Source of the DNA: Symbiodinium natans
Lineage: Eukaryota; Sar; Dinophyceae; Suessiales; Symbiodiniaceae
Direction of reading: 5' to 3'
DNA: 64,000 nucleotides
Assembly: GCA_905221605.1 (NCBI GenBank)
Contig: CAJNDS010000602.1
Span: 64,001-128,000, forward strand
Every line of letters starts with the position of its first letter. Positions within the stretch are counted from its first letter, which is position 1. Under the pieces are notes generated by a model, which did not search any database, had not been told where the DNA came from, and saw only the letters and a program-made list of their open reading frames with translations. The translations under genes were made by a program, and so were the position numbers. Shown here piece by piece: positions 1-10,159 of the stretch.

Positions 1-1490
1 CGCAGAGAGAGAACAAACAGGAGATGAAAAACAAAACACGAAAAAACAACCAACAATCAACAGACCCAAGAACTTCAGGACCCAAGATCGGACACTTGGA
101 AGACCAAGAAAGAGGGAGCAACCAAGATTGACCAAAAGACTGAAGAGAGAAAGATCCGAGGCAGCCTCTTCACTGTGTTTGCCTTGTTCATTGTGAATGG
201 GTGTGTGTTGTGGTTTTTCGACGTTTTGGCAGGAGTCGTGTGTAATCAGCAGCTGAATAGGACACGGCAAGACTCAGAGCAAGAAGAAAAATCAGCACCA
301 AGACCTCGAAAAAGACACAGAACCAACAGAACCGATCCAGCGATTCTGGAGACTCAGGGACTCTAAAAGAAATTTTGAACCAAAAGAGTCTTAAGGACCA
401 CTTTAATAACCTGACTTTTGAACCAAGGGGCGTCTTAACACCGGGTGTTTTGCACCATTTTAAGTCCAGATCGAGCCCAAAGGTGTCTCAACACTACTTA
501 GGCAGAAAACCCAAAACCAGGTGTCTTATGAATGGACTTTGAACCATGGAGTGTCTCGCTTGCAGAGAGATCCCAAGAAATGCAGATGCTTTTTGAGCTT
601 GCCAGAAGTTGCAATCGTTGGTCTGAAAAAAGGAACCTTGAAATTATTCATCAAAAAAAGTGATTCGAAAAAAAAAACAGTACAGACAACACCTGACAAT
701 CAGCAAAAGTAAGACGATCAAAATGTAAAACCATCAAAAACAAGCTCTGAAAACAAAACACCTGTCAGATGCACTCCGGTGTTTCGCTCGCTTCGCTCGC
801 ACTTATTCACATTGTGGAAAGACACTTTGCCTTTTCAAAACGGTTCGGTTTGGGCGTCGCGCGCAACATGGACGTCTCAGCAATCTTCCAACACTCCATC
901 GTTTAGAAGTGCTTTGAACAATGGTCAGGAAGCGCGTCTTCTCCGTGAAAAGCTCCTCTTGACCTCCCAAGTCCGCGATTTGAAATTGCTTGAAACAAGC
1001 GTTTTTGAAAGCCTCTGACAGTGCCGTTTGGACAGAAATCAACTGCAGGACGAGACGAGTTCAACTGTACTTGCCGGATTTCTTGGCCATTGTTTCAAGC
1101 TGTTTTTTTCATCATCTTCAAAGATGTTTGAAAGCCACTGGAACGCACCTCTTTTTGCTTTTCAGCAACCGAATCTGAGCAGCGAGGTCGTGCCAGGAAA
1201 GGGGGCCTGGGGTCCTAGTTTAGGGGGTCCATTTGGCCCGCAAAATCAACTACACCCCTCCAGCCCCCCACAGTACAGCACAAAAACATGAGCGCGTCGC
1301 CCTCTTCGCCTGGACCCCGTGGGCCAACAAACATGGCATGGTGGGGTTAGACCTGATTCTCTACGACTGGTGACTTTCCAGCCCAGCTTGGAAAGCTCCA
1401 CCCACCCAGCCTGGAAGAAAGCTGCAGCATTCGGCGGGTCATGATGATTGTTATCTTTCCATAACGCTTGATGGGTCCATCACCTTTGCT
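1..1490. other. Stretch without a recognisable gene
   Basis: The only reading frames are short (about 60-90 codons) and show no domain, codon bias or repeat structure I recognise. The first 750 bases are A-rich with repeated GAACCA/AACCAAAA wording. The part after 1190 becomes G/C-run rich and leads into the satellite that follows. I see no RNA gene or promoter signal. Confidence 0.5.
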
Positions 1491-1492
1491 CA

Positions 1493-2080
1493 AAGGGGGG
1501 CTTAAGGGGGGCCTTAAAGGGGGGCTTAAAGGGGGCTGAAGGGGGGGGCAAAGGGGGGGGCTTTGGAGAAGACCCCTTTGAAGGGGGAAAGGGGGGGACT
1601 TAAGGGGGGGCGAAGGGAGACTTAAGGGGGGGGCTTAAGGGGGGGCTTAAGGGGAGGCTTAAGGGGGAGCTTAAGGGGGGGCTTTGAAGGGGGCTTGAAG
1701 GGGGGCTTAAGGGGACTGAAGGGGGGCTAAAAGGGGGCTTAAAGGGGAGCTTAAAGGAGGGCTTAAAGGGGGGCTTAAAGGGGGGCTTCAAGGGGGCTTT
1801 AAGGGAGGGGCTGAAGGGGGGCTTAAAGAGGGGGCTTAAGGGGGGGCTTAAGGGGGGGCTTAAAGGGGGCTCAAGGGGGGCTCAAAGGGGGGCTTAAAGG
1901 GGGGCTTAAAGGGCTCAAACGGGGGGGAAGGGGGGTTTAAAAAGGGGGCTTAAAGGGGGGCTTCAAGGGCGTTGAAGGGGGCTTAAAGGGCTTAAAGGGG
2001 GGGGCTTAAAGGGGGGCTCAAAAGGGGGCTAGCGAGGCTTAAGGGGGAGGGCTTAAGGGGGCTGAAAAAAGAGTGGCTTA
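1493..2080. repeat. G-run satellite, CTTAA-GGGGGG type, block 1
   Basis: Dozens of imperfect copies of an 11-13 bp unit made of a run of 5-9 G followed by CTTAA (or CTTAAA, CTTCAA, CTGAA). The plus strand is almost all purine apart from the CTTAA spacer, and the spacer forms the palindrome CTTAAG with the flanking G. Unit length varies because the G-run length varies, as expected from replication slippage. Closely spaced G-runs give strong G-quadruplex potential on the plus strand. The proline/lysine-rich frame on the minus strand is a by-product of the repeat. Confidence 0.9.
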
Positions 2081-2088
2081 AGGGCGAC

Positions 2089-2640
2089 TCTAAACATTAC
2101 TTTATCTTGAAGATGAGAGAGAAGGGATTTATTCTAAATTCCACCCCCCTCGAATCTTGTTTTGTTTTTTGGATTTCGTTCTTCGAAACTAGAGAAGTGA
2201 GACTCTAAAAGAGAGAGAAAGGAATTTATGCTAAATTCCACCCCCCTCGAATCTTGTTATGTTTTTGTGTTTTTTTGGGATTTCATTATTCGAAACCAGA
2301 GAAGTGAGACTCTAAACATACATTTCCCTTTACGATGGAACGAAAGAAGGGAATGTATTCTAAATTCCACCCCCCTCGAATCTTGTTATACATTTTGTGT
2401 TTGTTTTTGGATTTCATTCTTCGAAACCAGAGAAGTGAGACTCTAAACATTCATTTCCCTTTACGAAAAGAAAGAAGGGAATGTATTCTAAATTCCACCC
2501 CCCTCGAATCTTGTTTTGTTTTTTGGGTTTCATTCTTCGAAACCAGAGAAGTGAGACTCTTTTTAAAGGGGAGCTTAAGGGCAATTCCACCCCGCTCGCT
2601 TCTTCTTTTGTTTTTTGTGTTCATTACTCGAGTTTCAAGG
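2089..2640. repeat. ~120-bp tandem repeat, 4 copies plus a decayed fifth
   Basis: Each copy starts near CTCTAAA, continues with an AGAAGGGAATTTATTCTAAA-like block, then TTCCACCCCCCTCGAATCTTG, a T-rich stretch, and ends with CGAAACCAGAGAAGTGAGA. Copies begin near 2089, 2204, 2311 and 2440. A shortened, diverged version follows around 2580-2640. The units differ mainly by insertions in the AT-rich part. The sequence is embedded between the two G-run satellite blocks. Confidence 0.85.
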
Positions 2641-2811
2641 AGCAGAGAGTTCATAGCAGTGACGTGGCGCGGGGCTAAGCCGAGAACCCCATGTTTTGTT
2701 TCAGAGATGATTCATATGCTTCCACGCAAGCTTGCCCGGCAGAAAAAAAGCGGGGGGGTTGGGGGGGGCGCAGCCCCCCCCATTTGCAAACACGATGCTC
2801 GCATTGGGCCT

Positions 2812-3170
2812 CTTAAACTGCTGCCTAAATCCTCCACCGAAGGCCCAGCAGGTATTAAGCCTCTTAGACGTCTTGAACTGCTGCCCGAACCCATTACGCC
2901 TTTTAAACTGCTGCCCAAACCCTCCACAAAAGGCCCAGCGAGTATCAGGCCTCTTAAACTGCTGCCTAAACCCTCCGCAGAAGGCCCAGCAAGTATTACG
3001 CCTTTTAAACTGCTGCCCAAACCCTCCAAAAAAGGCCCAGCAAATATTAGGCCTCTTAAACTGCTGCCTAAACCCCTCCGCAGAAGGCCCAGCAAGTATT
3101 ACGCCTCTTAACTTGCTGCCCAAAGGCCCAGCAAGTATTAGGCCTCTTAAACTGCTGCCTAAACCCTCCA
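2812..3170. repeat. 51-bp tandem repeat
   Basis: The core TTAAACTGCTGCCYAAACCC recurs at about 2904, 2955, 3006 and 3057, giving a regular 51-bp period, with less regular copies at 2813, 2876, 3108 and 3148. Because 51 is a multiple of three, the array leaves frames open on both strands, producing 17-residue peptide repeats (LLPKPSAEGPASI type). I treat these frames as by-products of the satellite, not as genes. TGGGCC/GGCCCA words alternate with GCCTCTT/GCCTTTT variants. Confidence 0.85.
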
Positions 3171-3700
3171 CAGAGGGGGGGGCTTGGTTGCGGCTTCAGG
3201 GGGGAACTTTAGGGGGGGCTTTAAGGGGGCTTAAAAAAAGGGGCTTAAAGGGGGGGCTTTAAGCCCCTTAAAACGGGGGGGCCTTCAAGGGGGCTCTAAG
3301 GGGGCTTTAAAAAGGGGGGTTAAAGGGGGGCTTAAGGGGGGCAAAGGGGGCTTTAAAGGGGGGCTTAAAGGGGGGGGGGCTTAAAGGGGGGCTTAAAGGG
3401 GGGCTTAAAGGGGAGCTTAAAGGGGGGGTTGAAGGGGGCTTTAAGGGGGGGCTTAAGGGGGGGGCTTAAGGGGGGGGCTTAAAGGGGGGGCTTAAGGGGG
3501 GGCTTAAGGGGGGGCTTAAGGGGGGGCTTAAGGGGGGGCTTAAGGGGGGCTTAAGGGGGGGCTTAAGGGCTTTCACCCTTTCCCCCCCCCCCCCGAAGGG
3601 ACCCCCTTTGCAGGGACCCCTTTGAAGGGGGGCTTAAGGGGGGCTTAAAGGGGGGCTTAAAGGGGGGCTTAAGCCCCCCTTTGCCCAAAGGGGGGGGGCC
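3171..3700. repeat. G-run satellite, CTTAA-GGGGGG type, block 2
   Basis: Same repeat family as the block at 1493-2080 and more homogeneous: a run around 3440-3570 consists almost entirely of GGGGGGGCTTAA units. Near 3575-3610 the strand asymmetry flips to a C-run (TTTCCCCCCCCCCCCCC then GAAGGGACCCC), so part of the array is inverted and can fold back. The block ends with the palindromic AAGCCCCCCTTTGCCCAAAGGGGGGGGCC near 3670-3700, described here by position because it is a long inverted repeat. Confidence 0.88.
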
Positions 3701-3861
3701 CATCCTCCCATAACGGCTCAAGGGTCAGCACGGCAGTAGCTGTAGCTGATAACCTTGCAATTGCTCGAACATGATTTCCTAAGGGGCGAGATTGTGGGGC
3801 GGCTGCTGTGCCACTTGACACAAAAACTGAGAGATTCGCGTAAGGCAATTTTGTGCGGGAA

Positions 3862-3968
3862 GAACACTCCAGCCACTGTGGAGGTGCGCAAAAAAAAAAA
3901 ACACGAAAATTAATCGGTCATTTGAGCTGGGTGGGGACACTCCAGCCACTGTGAAGGTGCGCAATAAG
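3862..3968. repeat. Two direct copies of a ~35-bp word
   Basis: ACACTCCAGCCACTGTG followed by GAGGTGCGCAA (first copy, about 3864) and AAGGTGCGCAA (second copy, about 3938) occur 74 bases apart. Each is followed by an A-rich stretch with ACGAAA and AAAATTAAT. This is a small tandem duplication of about 75 bp. Nothing else was recognised between 3700 and 4490. Confidence 0.7.
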
Positions 3969-4496
3969 CACGAAATAGAGCAAAATTAATTGGTTCAGCC
4001 ACAGAGCAGCCAGGCCGGCGCCCAGCACAGTCCAGCTTACACCCGCTTTCTTCAGTTAGAAGCAAATCTCCGCAGATCGGGCCTGTTGCAAACAAGACGA
4101 TCCCATGTCAGCTCACACTGGCTCAAGAATTCATGGGACTCGTGCTGCGACACATGAATCAAGTTGGCAATTGTTCTCTGGGTTCCTGAAATTGCTAATC
4201 ACATAATTACATGAAGGAACACTTGGGACTGGCTTACGCGTTTGTTTGGTTCGCTTTGTTAAAGGTGTTGGGTTCGTAGATGATTTCGACCCACTGCTTG
4301 GTGGTCCAGCAGACGGGAGCTTGGCAGGCAAGCACTTCCGCCTTCTGGTTGGTTTGTACGTCGCCGAGACGCCATGACGGTTCCTTTATTGGTGTCAACT
4401 CCTTTTAAATAGGCACATTAAAATTTGTCCGAGCAACCGCAAGACTGGCGGCAGCAACCTGGAGCTGGCCTGCCTGTGCGCCGGCCTGCCTGTGTG

Positions 4497-5045
4497 CAGA
4501 AGGTCTGTGCAGAATAGCTGCTACGGTAGAGGTTGCACAGACAAGAGTGAATGGTTAGTGCAAAGACGAGCTGCCAAGGCTCAAGAACATTGCCACAGAA
4601 TGTCTGGAGAGGCCTTTTTGCAGAAGAAGCAGAGTTTGCAAGTTCGCCTTGATTCCAGCAAACCCCAACACTGTGCAGATCTGCTGATGCGAGCATTGCC
4701 ATACTCCAAGGTTGTGAGCTTGGAAGCAGACGTAGGCGAAGGACGGTGTTCCGAGGAGCAGTACAAATAGGCGATTTGCACACCTTGAAAGATATGAGGT
4801 ACCAGCTTGTTTCCACAAAGCAATCTCGGAAGGAAGGGGACTGGAAGTTGGTGGGGATTGGAGGACGTGAAATTCAGAGGACAAGCAACAGTCACTTCAG
4901 CGCTTCAATAGCATGACGATACAAGAACGCCAAACACAAAGGTCTCTACATCATTGGCAATGACAATGAGAAGATGCTTGGGACTGTAAAGGAGGCGATG
5001 TTCAAGTCATTGGCTTGGTCCCCAACATCGCCCACATTCTGGGCC
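4497..5045 (+). pseudogene. Decayed copy of the NTPase-nuclease gene at 6.4-8.2 kb
   Basis: Stretches here match the downstream gene in the same order. The region around 4500-4545 matches about 7090-7140. The part near 4570-4620 resembles 7243-7300. A block near 4660-4700 (CTGATGCGAGCATTGCC) is the same as about 7482-7500. The part from 4920 to 5040 closely follows 7770-7895, including the segment coding for the IIGNDNEKMLG motif. Between these blocks there are deletions and stops in all frames, so no intact product is possible. I infer a duplicated and degenerate member of the same family. Confidence 0.75.
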
Positions 5046-5192
5046 TAGTTATGGCTTCTGGCCCGATATTTGCGGTTGTGCTTTTATTTGAATATCAAAT
5101 TTGCTCTCATTGACAGCATCATCAAGATTGTGGGCTTTATTTGGGGTTGTTTTAGGATTTTAGCATGTCTAGCCGCGTTTTATCCTTATTTG

Positions 5193-5535
5193 TCAGCCAT
5201 CATTTTTCTTTAATGTGCGGATTGCCCTTTCTGCTTGATTGGCATGTTTAGTTACTACATGTGTTATACCTTCTGTTTTGAAGAGTTCATGGGCTTTCTT
5301 ACTATTCAATGCTCCCTCATCATGAATCATCAAAGGTTGACCCAATACTTTGAAGCATTCCATCATAGCATCGTAAGCAGTATCAGTCATTAGTTTTCGG
5401 CGGAACTATGTGAAGCGCCTTGCTCAATGTAACTATACATACCATACCAAATGTTGGTTGATTTCCCTTCTCAACGCCTACATCTCTCAATAAACTGCTG
5501 ACATCCATCAAGTCGATTGGAACTCGTATTTCGGA
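5193..5535 (-). pseudogene. Relic of a Polinton-type DDE integrase core
   Basis: The minus strand encodes, across at least one frame change near 5390, the pieces of a retroviral-type integrase catalytic core: PIDLMDV (first Asp, about 5515-5535), then IHDEG (second Asp, about 5310-5325), then AERAIRTLK (catalytic Glu, about 5205-5230). Order and wording (a D-L-x-D-M/V first motif and ERAIRTLK around the Glu) resemble the intact integrase at 22408-23421. The 65-codon open piece is 5193-5390. The segment is AT-richer than its surroundings. A retrotransposon integrase is the alternative. Confidence 0.65.
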
Positions 5536-5559
5536 AAAGGCGCTGTATAGCTATTGTAG

Positions 5560-6400
5560 TTCTTGTAGTTTCTTGTTCGCTTGTTCGGTTGTGATCCTAA
5601 CCATTTCTGAACAAACTAAAAGTTATACTTGTATCAACCTTTTATTTTTTCATGAAGGTCTCTTGCTGATCCGAAGCCCTCGTCCACGTCGTCGTATGTC
5701 CTTCCAGTATCCTGTCTTTCTCCAGTCTGTTCATTGAACAAGCTTAGATGTTGATTTCATGGTATACTTTTCTTGTATCATAAAATCATAATGAGCTCAT
5801 ACCAAGAACCTTTGGCACTTCTTCGTTCTCCTGTGCTTTGCCAAGTTGGATCTGCAATGTACATCACAGCCGCATACGTCGCACACACAAGGTTGTTTCG
5901 CCTTAGCGTTGTAATATCTTTAGAAGTAGTCTTTGTCGCCGGGGAGCTGTTGCAATGTGTTGCAGCCGTTGCCCTGCCGCTGCCTTGCCGTCTCCAAGCT
6001 TTTGTCATTGATTTACCTTCTCTTGTATGCTCAGGATTGCCTGAGAACAACCAGCAAATGCGTTGGCAGGATGACAGCTTCTCCTTGTCCCCTTCGGGTG
6101 TGATCTAGATGTAGTGGTTGAAGGGACGGAGCTGAGAGAGCTTGTGCAAGTTGTGTTTGCCAGCGGTCTTGGCTCGAACGACTGGTGCATGTTCATCTCC
6201 TTTACATTCATGAACGGCAGCACTATTTTGTACCAAAATGAAGGCAGTGTGTTGTATGTCTTCAGGGAAAAGGTTTAGGAGTTAACCGCAGAGACACTTT
6301 ATCAGTTAGGCGTATTCCACCATGAAGCGGCCAGCCACGAGGCGACCTGCTATGAAGAGACCCGCCAAGAGTGAAGTTGGAGCGCCCGCCAAAAGCTTCG
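5560..6400. other. Intergenic stretch, no gene recognised
   Basis: Open frames of 70-110 codons occur on both strands, but they overlap one another and none shows a domain or repeat I recognise. The stretch separates the minus-strand integrase relic from the plus-strand NTPase-nuclease gene. No spliced-leader acceptor or promoter could be assigned. Confidence 0.4.
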
Positions 6401-6420
6401 GATGCTGCCACCGCTGAACA

Positions 6421-8193
6421 AGGCGGCAGATCCGCAGAAGCACGTTTTCCTTTCGCTGGCAGGACAAGAGACTTGATGAGCTGTTTGAAGGAGACCAGGA
6501 TGTCGCCTTCATTCACGGTGGTGTAGCCACCGGCAAGACAACACTGGCGGAGCATTTGGCACGCCAGTTTCCGAACAAGTTCGTTAGTGTGCCCATCGCG
6601 GGTGCAGGAGAAGCTGTTTGGAGGATAGGCACCATAGAAACCATCGAGAAAGACACGGACAGGAAGATTGACAGACATGATTTAGCCGTTGCCTTCCTGA
6701 TGCTGGCGCAAGAGAAGGAGCTGACCCTCGTCTACGACGAGGCGCACATGCTTTTTTGCCTCATCAGATCTATGCTCAGCGCTCCTCAAGAGCAACGAAA
6801 AGTATCGACTAAAGCTTCTGCTCTTCTCAGCCTCAGGCGATGCATCCAAATCCGAAATTCTCACAGTGTCGACACCTGCTGAAATCACCCAGAAGTTCAT
6901 GTGGACGCCTCCCTTCAGCTACGCGAAAAAGCTGGAGACTCTACTGAAAGAAGCGGGTGTGAGGCTGGGTCAGAAGAGCATCAAGTTCTTCATCCATCTT
7001 TGCGGGGACGTCGTGGCATCTTCATCGCAGCGATGCACTGGGTGCAGAGTAAGCAAACAAGTGGTGAAAGCTGGGATTTCAAGAAGACTGTGGGGTCTGT
7101 ACAGAATAGCTACGGTACACGAGATTGGAATTGCGCAGACAATGAGATTTTGGGGCGCTTGCGCGGGAGCCGTGCGGTGAGGGTCAATGGCTTCTACAAA
7201 GACATGAGTAACGTACCGAGAGAATTTGCAGAGCTTTTGTGCAAGGGCTCAACAACATTGCCACAGCAGCATGTCCAGAGAGACCTCACCATCCATGGCT
7301 TCATACTTCCCAAACACGATGGTGAGAAGGGACAGCTGCAGAAGGTGGATTGGATGAACGCCATGACAGAATGCCGAGTGGCGAACCCTTTGCTAGCCGC
7401 GTACTACCACTTCCAACTGAAGAGGGCCTGCGGCTTAGAGCTTCAGTTTGAGAAGAGCGAACCCCAAGGCTGTGCAGACCTGCTGATGCGAGCATTGCCT
7501 TACATGCTCTTCTCCATGGTTGTGAGTTTTGAAGGAGGTGAGTCTGAGTTAGCGACAGATGGTCTTCCGCATGAACAGCAGTACAACAAGGCCGTCCACA
7601 GTGTGCTTCGGGACATGGGCTACAGCACTTTTGCCCCAGAGGCGTCAGAGACTGGTAAGGGGAAGCCAGACTTCGCGGCCAAAATTGGTGCTAAAACGTT
7701 TATCATCGAGTGCGCAAGGAGCAAAATCCTTGAGCACCTTGAGCGTTTCCAGAATCTGGAGAACTACAAGATCGCCAACCACAAGGGTCTCTGCATCATT
7801 GGCAATGACAATGAGAAGATGCTTGGGGCTGTGAGGAAGACGAAAGGAAGCGATGTCCAAGTCATGGGCTTGGTCCCCAACATCGCCCACACCGCCTACA
7901 CCGTTCACGTGAAGAGCAAGGGCATCAAAAGCGTGAACACCTTCAGGGTGGACTGCGACCTCGTGGCAAGGAGGTTGGTGCTCAAAGACGATGGCAAGCC
8001 TGAGCTCTACAGCGTCGAATCGCTGAAGAGCATGTCTCCAAACGCTGCGAGCAGACGCTGGGTGAGAAGTCTGGTAGTATTGTTTTGTTTGGTCTGTTAT
8101 CCTTCTTTGCTTTTGTGTTTCGGAAAAAGGTTCTCTTGCCTTCGTGCACATGTCATGATGTGTGCTTCTTCGGATTCCTTGTCTCTTATTTGA
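6421..8193 (+). pseudogene. Crinkler/CR-effector-like P-loop NTPase plus nuclease-fold protein, frameshifted
   Basis: A P-loop (GGVATGKTT, Walker A) lies at about 6517-6545 in a frame with no stop from 6418, and LVYDEAHMLF (Walker B-like, DEAH) at about 6727-6756. The reading then moves one frame for roughly 6775-7005 (segment with LLLFSASGD and STPAEITQKFMWTPP). It returns to the first frame for 7006-8193. The C-terminal part contains PDFAAKIGAKTFIIECARSK (about 7666-7725), which fits the D...(I)E-x-x-R core of a PD-(D/E)XK nuclease fold. NTPase plus nuclease-fold architecture is known for Crinkler/RHS-type CR effectors, a transposon-derived family. The two frame changes are either indels, sequence errors or very short introns. 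A GTGAG donor-like word at about 8060 suggests the true C-terminus may be spliced. A degenerate second copy lies upstream. Confidence 0.68.
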
Positions 8194-8324
8194 TCTGCAA
8201 ATCTCGGCTGCGTTGCGTCTGTTAGCACCCTATGAGGCCCATCTGCCGGATCTGCAGGCACAAGAGTTGCAAGGTTTGAGACCGTTGCAGATGCCAAGAC
8301 GTGTGACTGCCTGGAGGATTCGCG

Positions 8325-8600
8325 ATTGCCAGCCTTTGGAGTTCTGTGATGTCTTGCAGGCACGACCTCAACGTCATCCGTCTGGGTGCGGGAGCTGATC
8401 CGCTGTGTGAAACCAAGTGCCGGTAATTGGAGCGCAAGGCTGACCGAGAGCATCAGTAGCATTCAGCTGAACGCAGGGTTGGGGCACGAAGCTGTTGGGA
8501 TCTGGGCTCCAGTGTGTCTCGGACGCTCGTCGACAGGGGCGGAGCATGCGGCATGCCCATAGTGGCACACGTCTGATCGCGGGGGAGGGGAGGGGCGGGA
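8325..8600 (+). repeat. Dispersed direct repeat, copy 1 (partner at 9822-9985)
   Basis: TGCAGGCACGACCTCA followed by TCTGGGTG and GGGAGCTGATCCGC (about 8356-8403) recurs at about 9836-9882. Further on, GGCACACGTCTGATCGCGGG near 8560 matches GGCACACGTCCGATCGCGGG near 9932. Offset between copies is about 1.4-1.5 kb, with indels inside. It could be a short retroposed element or an intron-borne duplication; I cannot tell which. Confidence 0.7.
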
Positions 8601-8666
8601 GGCTGGGAGTGTTCGATGAGGCGAGAATTTTCATGGATGAAGGTGGTGTCTTGATCATTCCATACT

Positions 8667-8799
8667 CAGCAGAGGCAGTTCTCGAAGCTCAATGAGACCA
8701 CCAAGCTCCGTGAGGAGATCAACGGGCAGACCTGGTATATCAACGCCGCGCCCACAATGCGTTTGCTCGCAGCTTGGGCCCAGTGTGCTATTTTCTGAA
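8667..8799 (+). CDS. Possible terminal exon, unrecognised
   Basis: After a CAG at about 8664-8670 an open segment encodes a peptide with REEINGQTWYINAAPTMRLL and ends at TGA near 8799. The composition (charged helix, then Trp/Tyr-containing segment) looks protein-like rather than random. A pyrimidine-poor CTCAGCAG precedes it, which could serve as an acceptor. No upstream exon could be fixed. I do not recognise the product. Confidence 0.3.
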
Positions 8800-8890
8800 G
8801 GCCTCACGCTGATACAAGTCACAGTATTGCAGTTGCCATGTTAAGATTTCTACACTGTTGCAGTGTTTCAGCGTTGTAGCAGCAACTGCC

Positions 8891-9868
8891 ATGGCACATC
8901 ATTCGCCGCAGTGGTCCTGGGACCAGAGATGGTTGAATGGCCAGCAATATTGGGGGTTTGCGCAGTATTCTCAGCAGCAGCATGTTGCACCACGTCCAGC
9001 GCTGCTTGATCGCGCGTACTGCATGCTGGATAAGAACGGCCAATTCGCAGCTTTTTCAGACAGTCGCATCAGCCAGCAGAGCGGCAGTCAGTATGAACAC
9101 CTAGTTACTAGCATCATCAATGGCCCTAGCCGCAAACTTAGAGCTGCCACCCGTCAAGAGCCCGCTGAGCAAACACAAGTAGAAGAGCTCAGAAGTCGCG
9201 TTGCAACTTTCCTGCAAGAACGTGTGTCAGACACCGTCGGGCAAAGAGTGATGGCAAGAGGTGTCGGTGAAGAGGAAGCTGACATTGACGTGGTGTTCCA
9301 TGGTAGCTTTGAAGAATTGCTGAGCAAGCTCAACCAGGTGACTGAAGCTAAAGTTCTTGCGACCTGCACAAGCACCACCTGTGTTCTGGTGGAAGATTGT
9401 TCGGACAGTCGTCTTGTCGCGATGAAACTTTTGCAGATCGAGATCCACTGCCGCATTGTTAAGCGTCGCGGGTTCTTGGTCTATGATGAACCGCGTGGCT
9501 TGAAAGCACAGCCCCTTGCTCCAGAATCGACCGGCTATGCGATTGTGTTCAATCGCGCGGCTCTGCACATCGACATAGGGAATGTGCTGCGCACACTGGG
9601 TCTCACCGGCGTGCAGGAGTTGCAGCGGCAGGGCAAGTTGCACATTGCTTTTTTACAACCAGACCGTGCGTTGCCTGCAGCATTGGAGATTGCAAGCAAG
9701 GCAAGAGCAGAGGCAAGCGAGGCAAGAGCGAAGGTGGACACATTGGAGCAAAAACTTGAAGGCATCCGCAGGGTTAACATTTGCATGACTTATGCACGGC
9801 TGTGGTTTCTACCTTGGCACGTGTTCTGCGGGGTTCTGCAGGCACGACCTCAGCATCAGTCTGGGTGA
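8891..9868 (+). CDS. Hypothetical protein with C-terminal coiled coil
   Basis: I chose the ATG at 8891 (MAHHSPQWSW), the first Met in an open frame that extends slightly upstream; this gives about 325 residues. The N-terminus is Trp/Gln/Tyr-rich. The middle (VATFLQERVSDTVGQRV, then VFHGSFEELLSKLNQV) looks globular. A helical Ala/Arg/Glu segment (KARAEASEARAKVDTLEQKL, about 9697-9756) predicts a coiled coil. The last ~15 codons run into the dispersed repeat at 9822, so the genuine C-terminus may be earlier or spliced. No known domain recognised and no membrane segment or signal peptide seen. Confidence 0.5.
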   Translation: MAHHSPQWSWDQRWLNGQQYWGFAQYSQQQHVAPRPALLDRAYCMLDKNGQFAAFSDSRISQQSGSQYEHLVTSIINGPSRKLRAATRQEPAEQTQVEELRSRVATFLQERVSDTVGQRVMARGVGEEEADIDVVFHGSFEELLSKLNQVTEAKVLATCTSTTCVLVEDCSDSRLVAMKLLQIEIHCRIVKRRGFLVYDEPRGLKAQPLAPESTGYAIVFNRAALHIDIGNVLRTLGLTGVQELQRQGKLHIAFLQPDRALPAALEIASKARAEASEARAKVDTLEQKLEGIRRVNICMTYARLWFLPWHVFCGVLQARPQHQSG

Positions 9869-9985
9869 GGGAGCTGATCCGCAAGGACTGTGCTGTCTGA
9901 GAGCACGGCGTGCGGCGGACGTCTATGGTGGGGGCACACGTCCGATCGCGGGCAGGGGAGGGGCTTCAGGAGGCGGTTCGGGGCT
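9822..9985 (+). repeat. Dispersed direct repeat, copy 2 (partner at 8325-8600)
   Basis: Second copy of the repeat described at 8325-8600, sharing the TGCAGGCACGACCTCA and GATCGCGGGNGAGGGGAGGGGC blocks in the same order and orientation. It overlaps the end of the 325-aa open frame. Confidence 0.7.
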
Positions 9986-10159
9986 GAGGGCGTTTCGGCT
10001 GCTCCTTGCTGGAGTTTCTGCAAGTTTGCTGTCGGTTCATGTCTGCCGAAGTTTTGACCCACTCGACTTGCAGGATCGGACGGTCACAGGAAAGCTGAGG
10101 CCCAACAAGGATTCCGATGCAAACAGATCATGTCCACGTTGCAAGCAGTGCATTCTCCA

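Noticed and set aside
2335-3111. 258-codon open frame on the plus strand and overlapping frames on the minus strand
   Set aside because: It lies entirely in the ~120-bp and 51-bp tandem repeats; the 51-bp period is a multiple of three and keeps frames open. The peptide is repetitive and has no independent start context.
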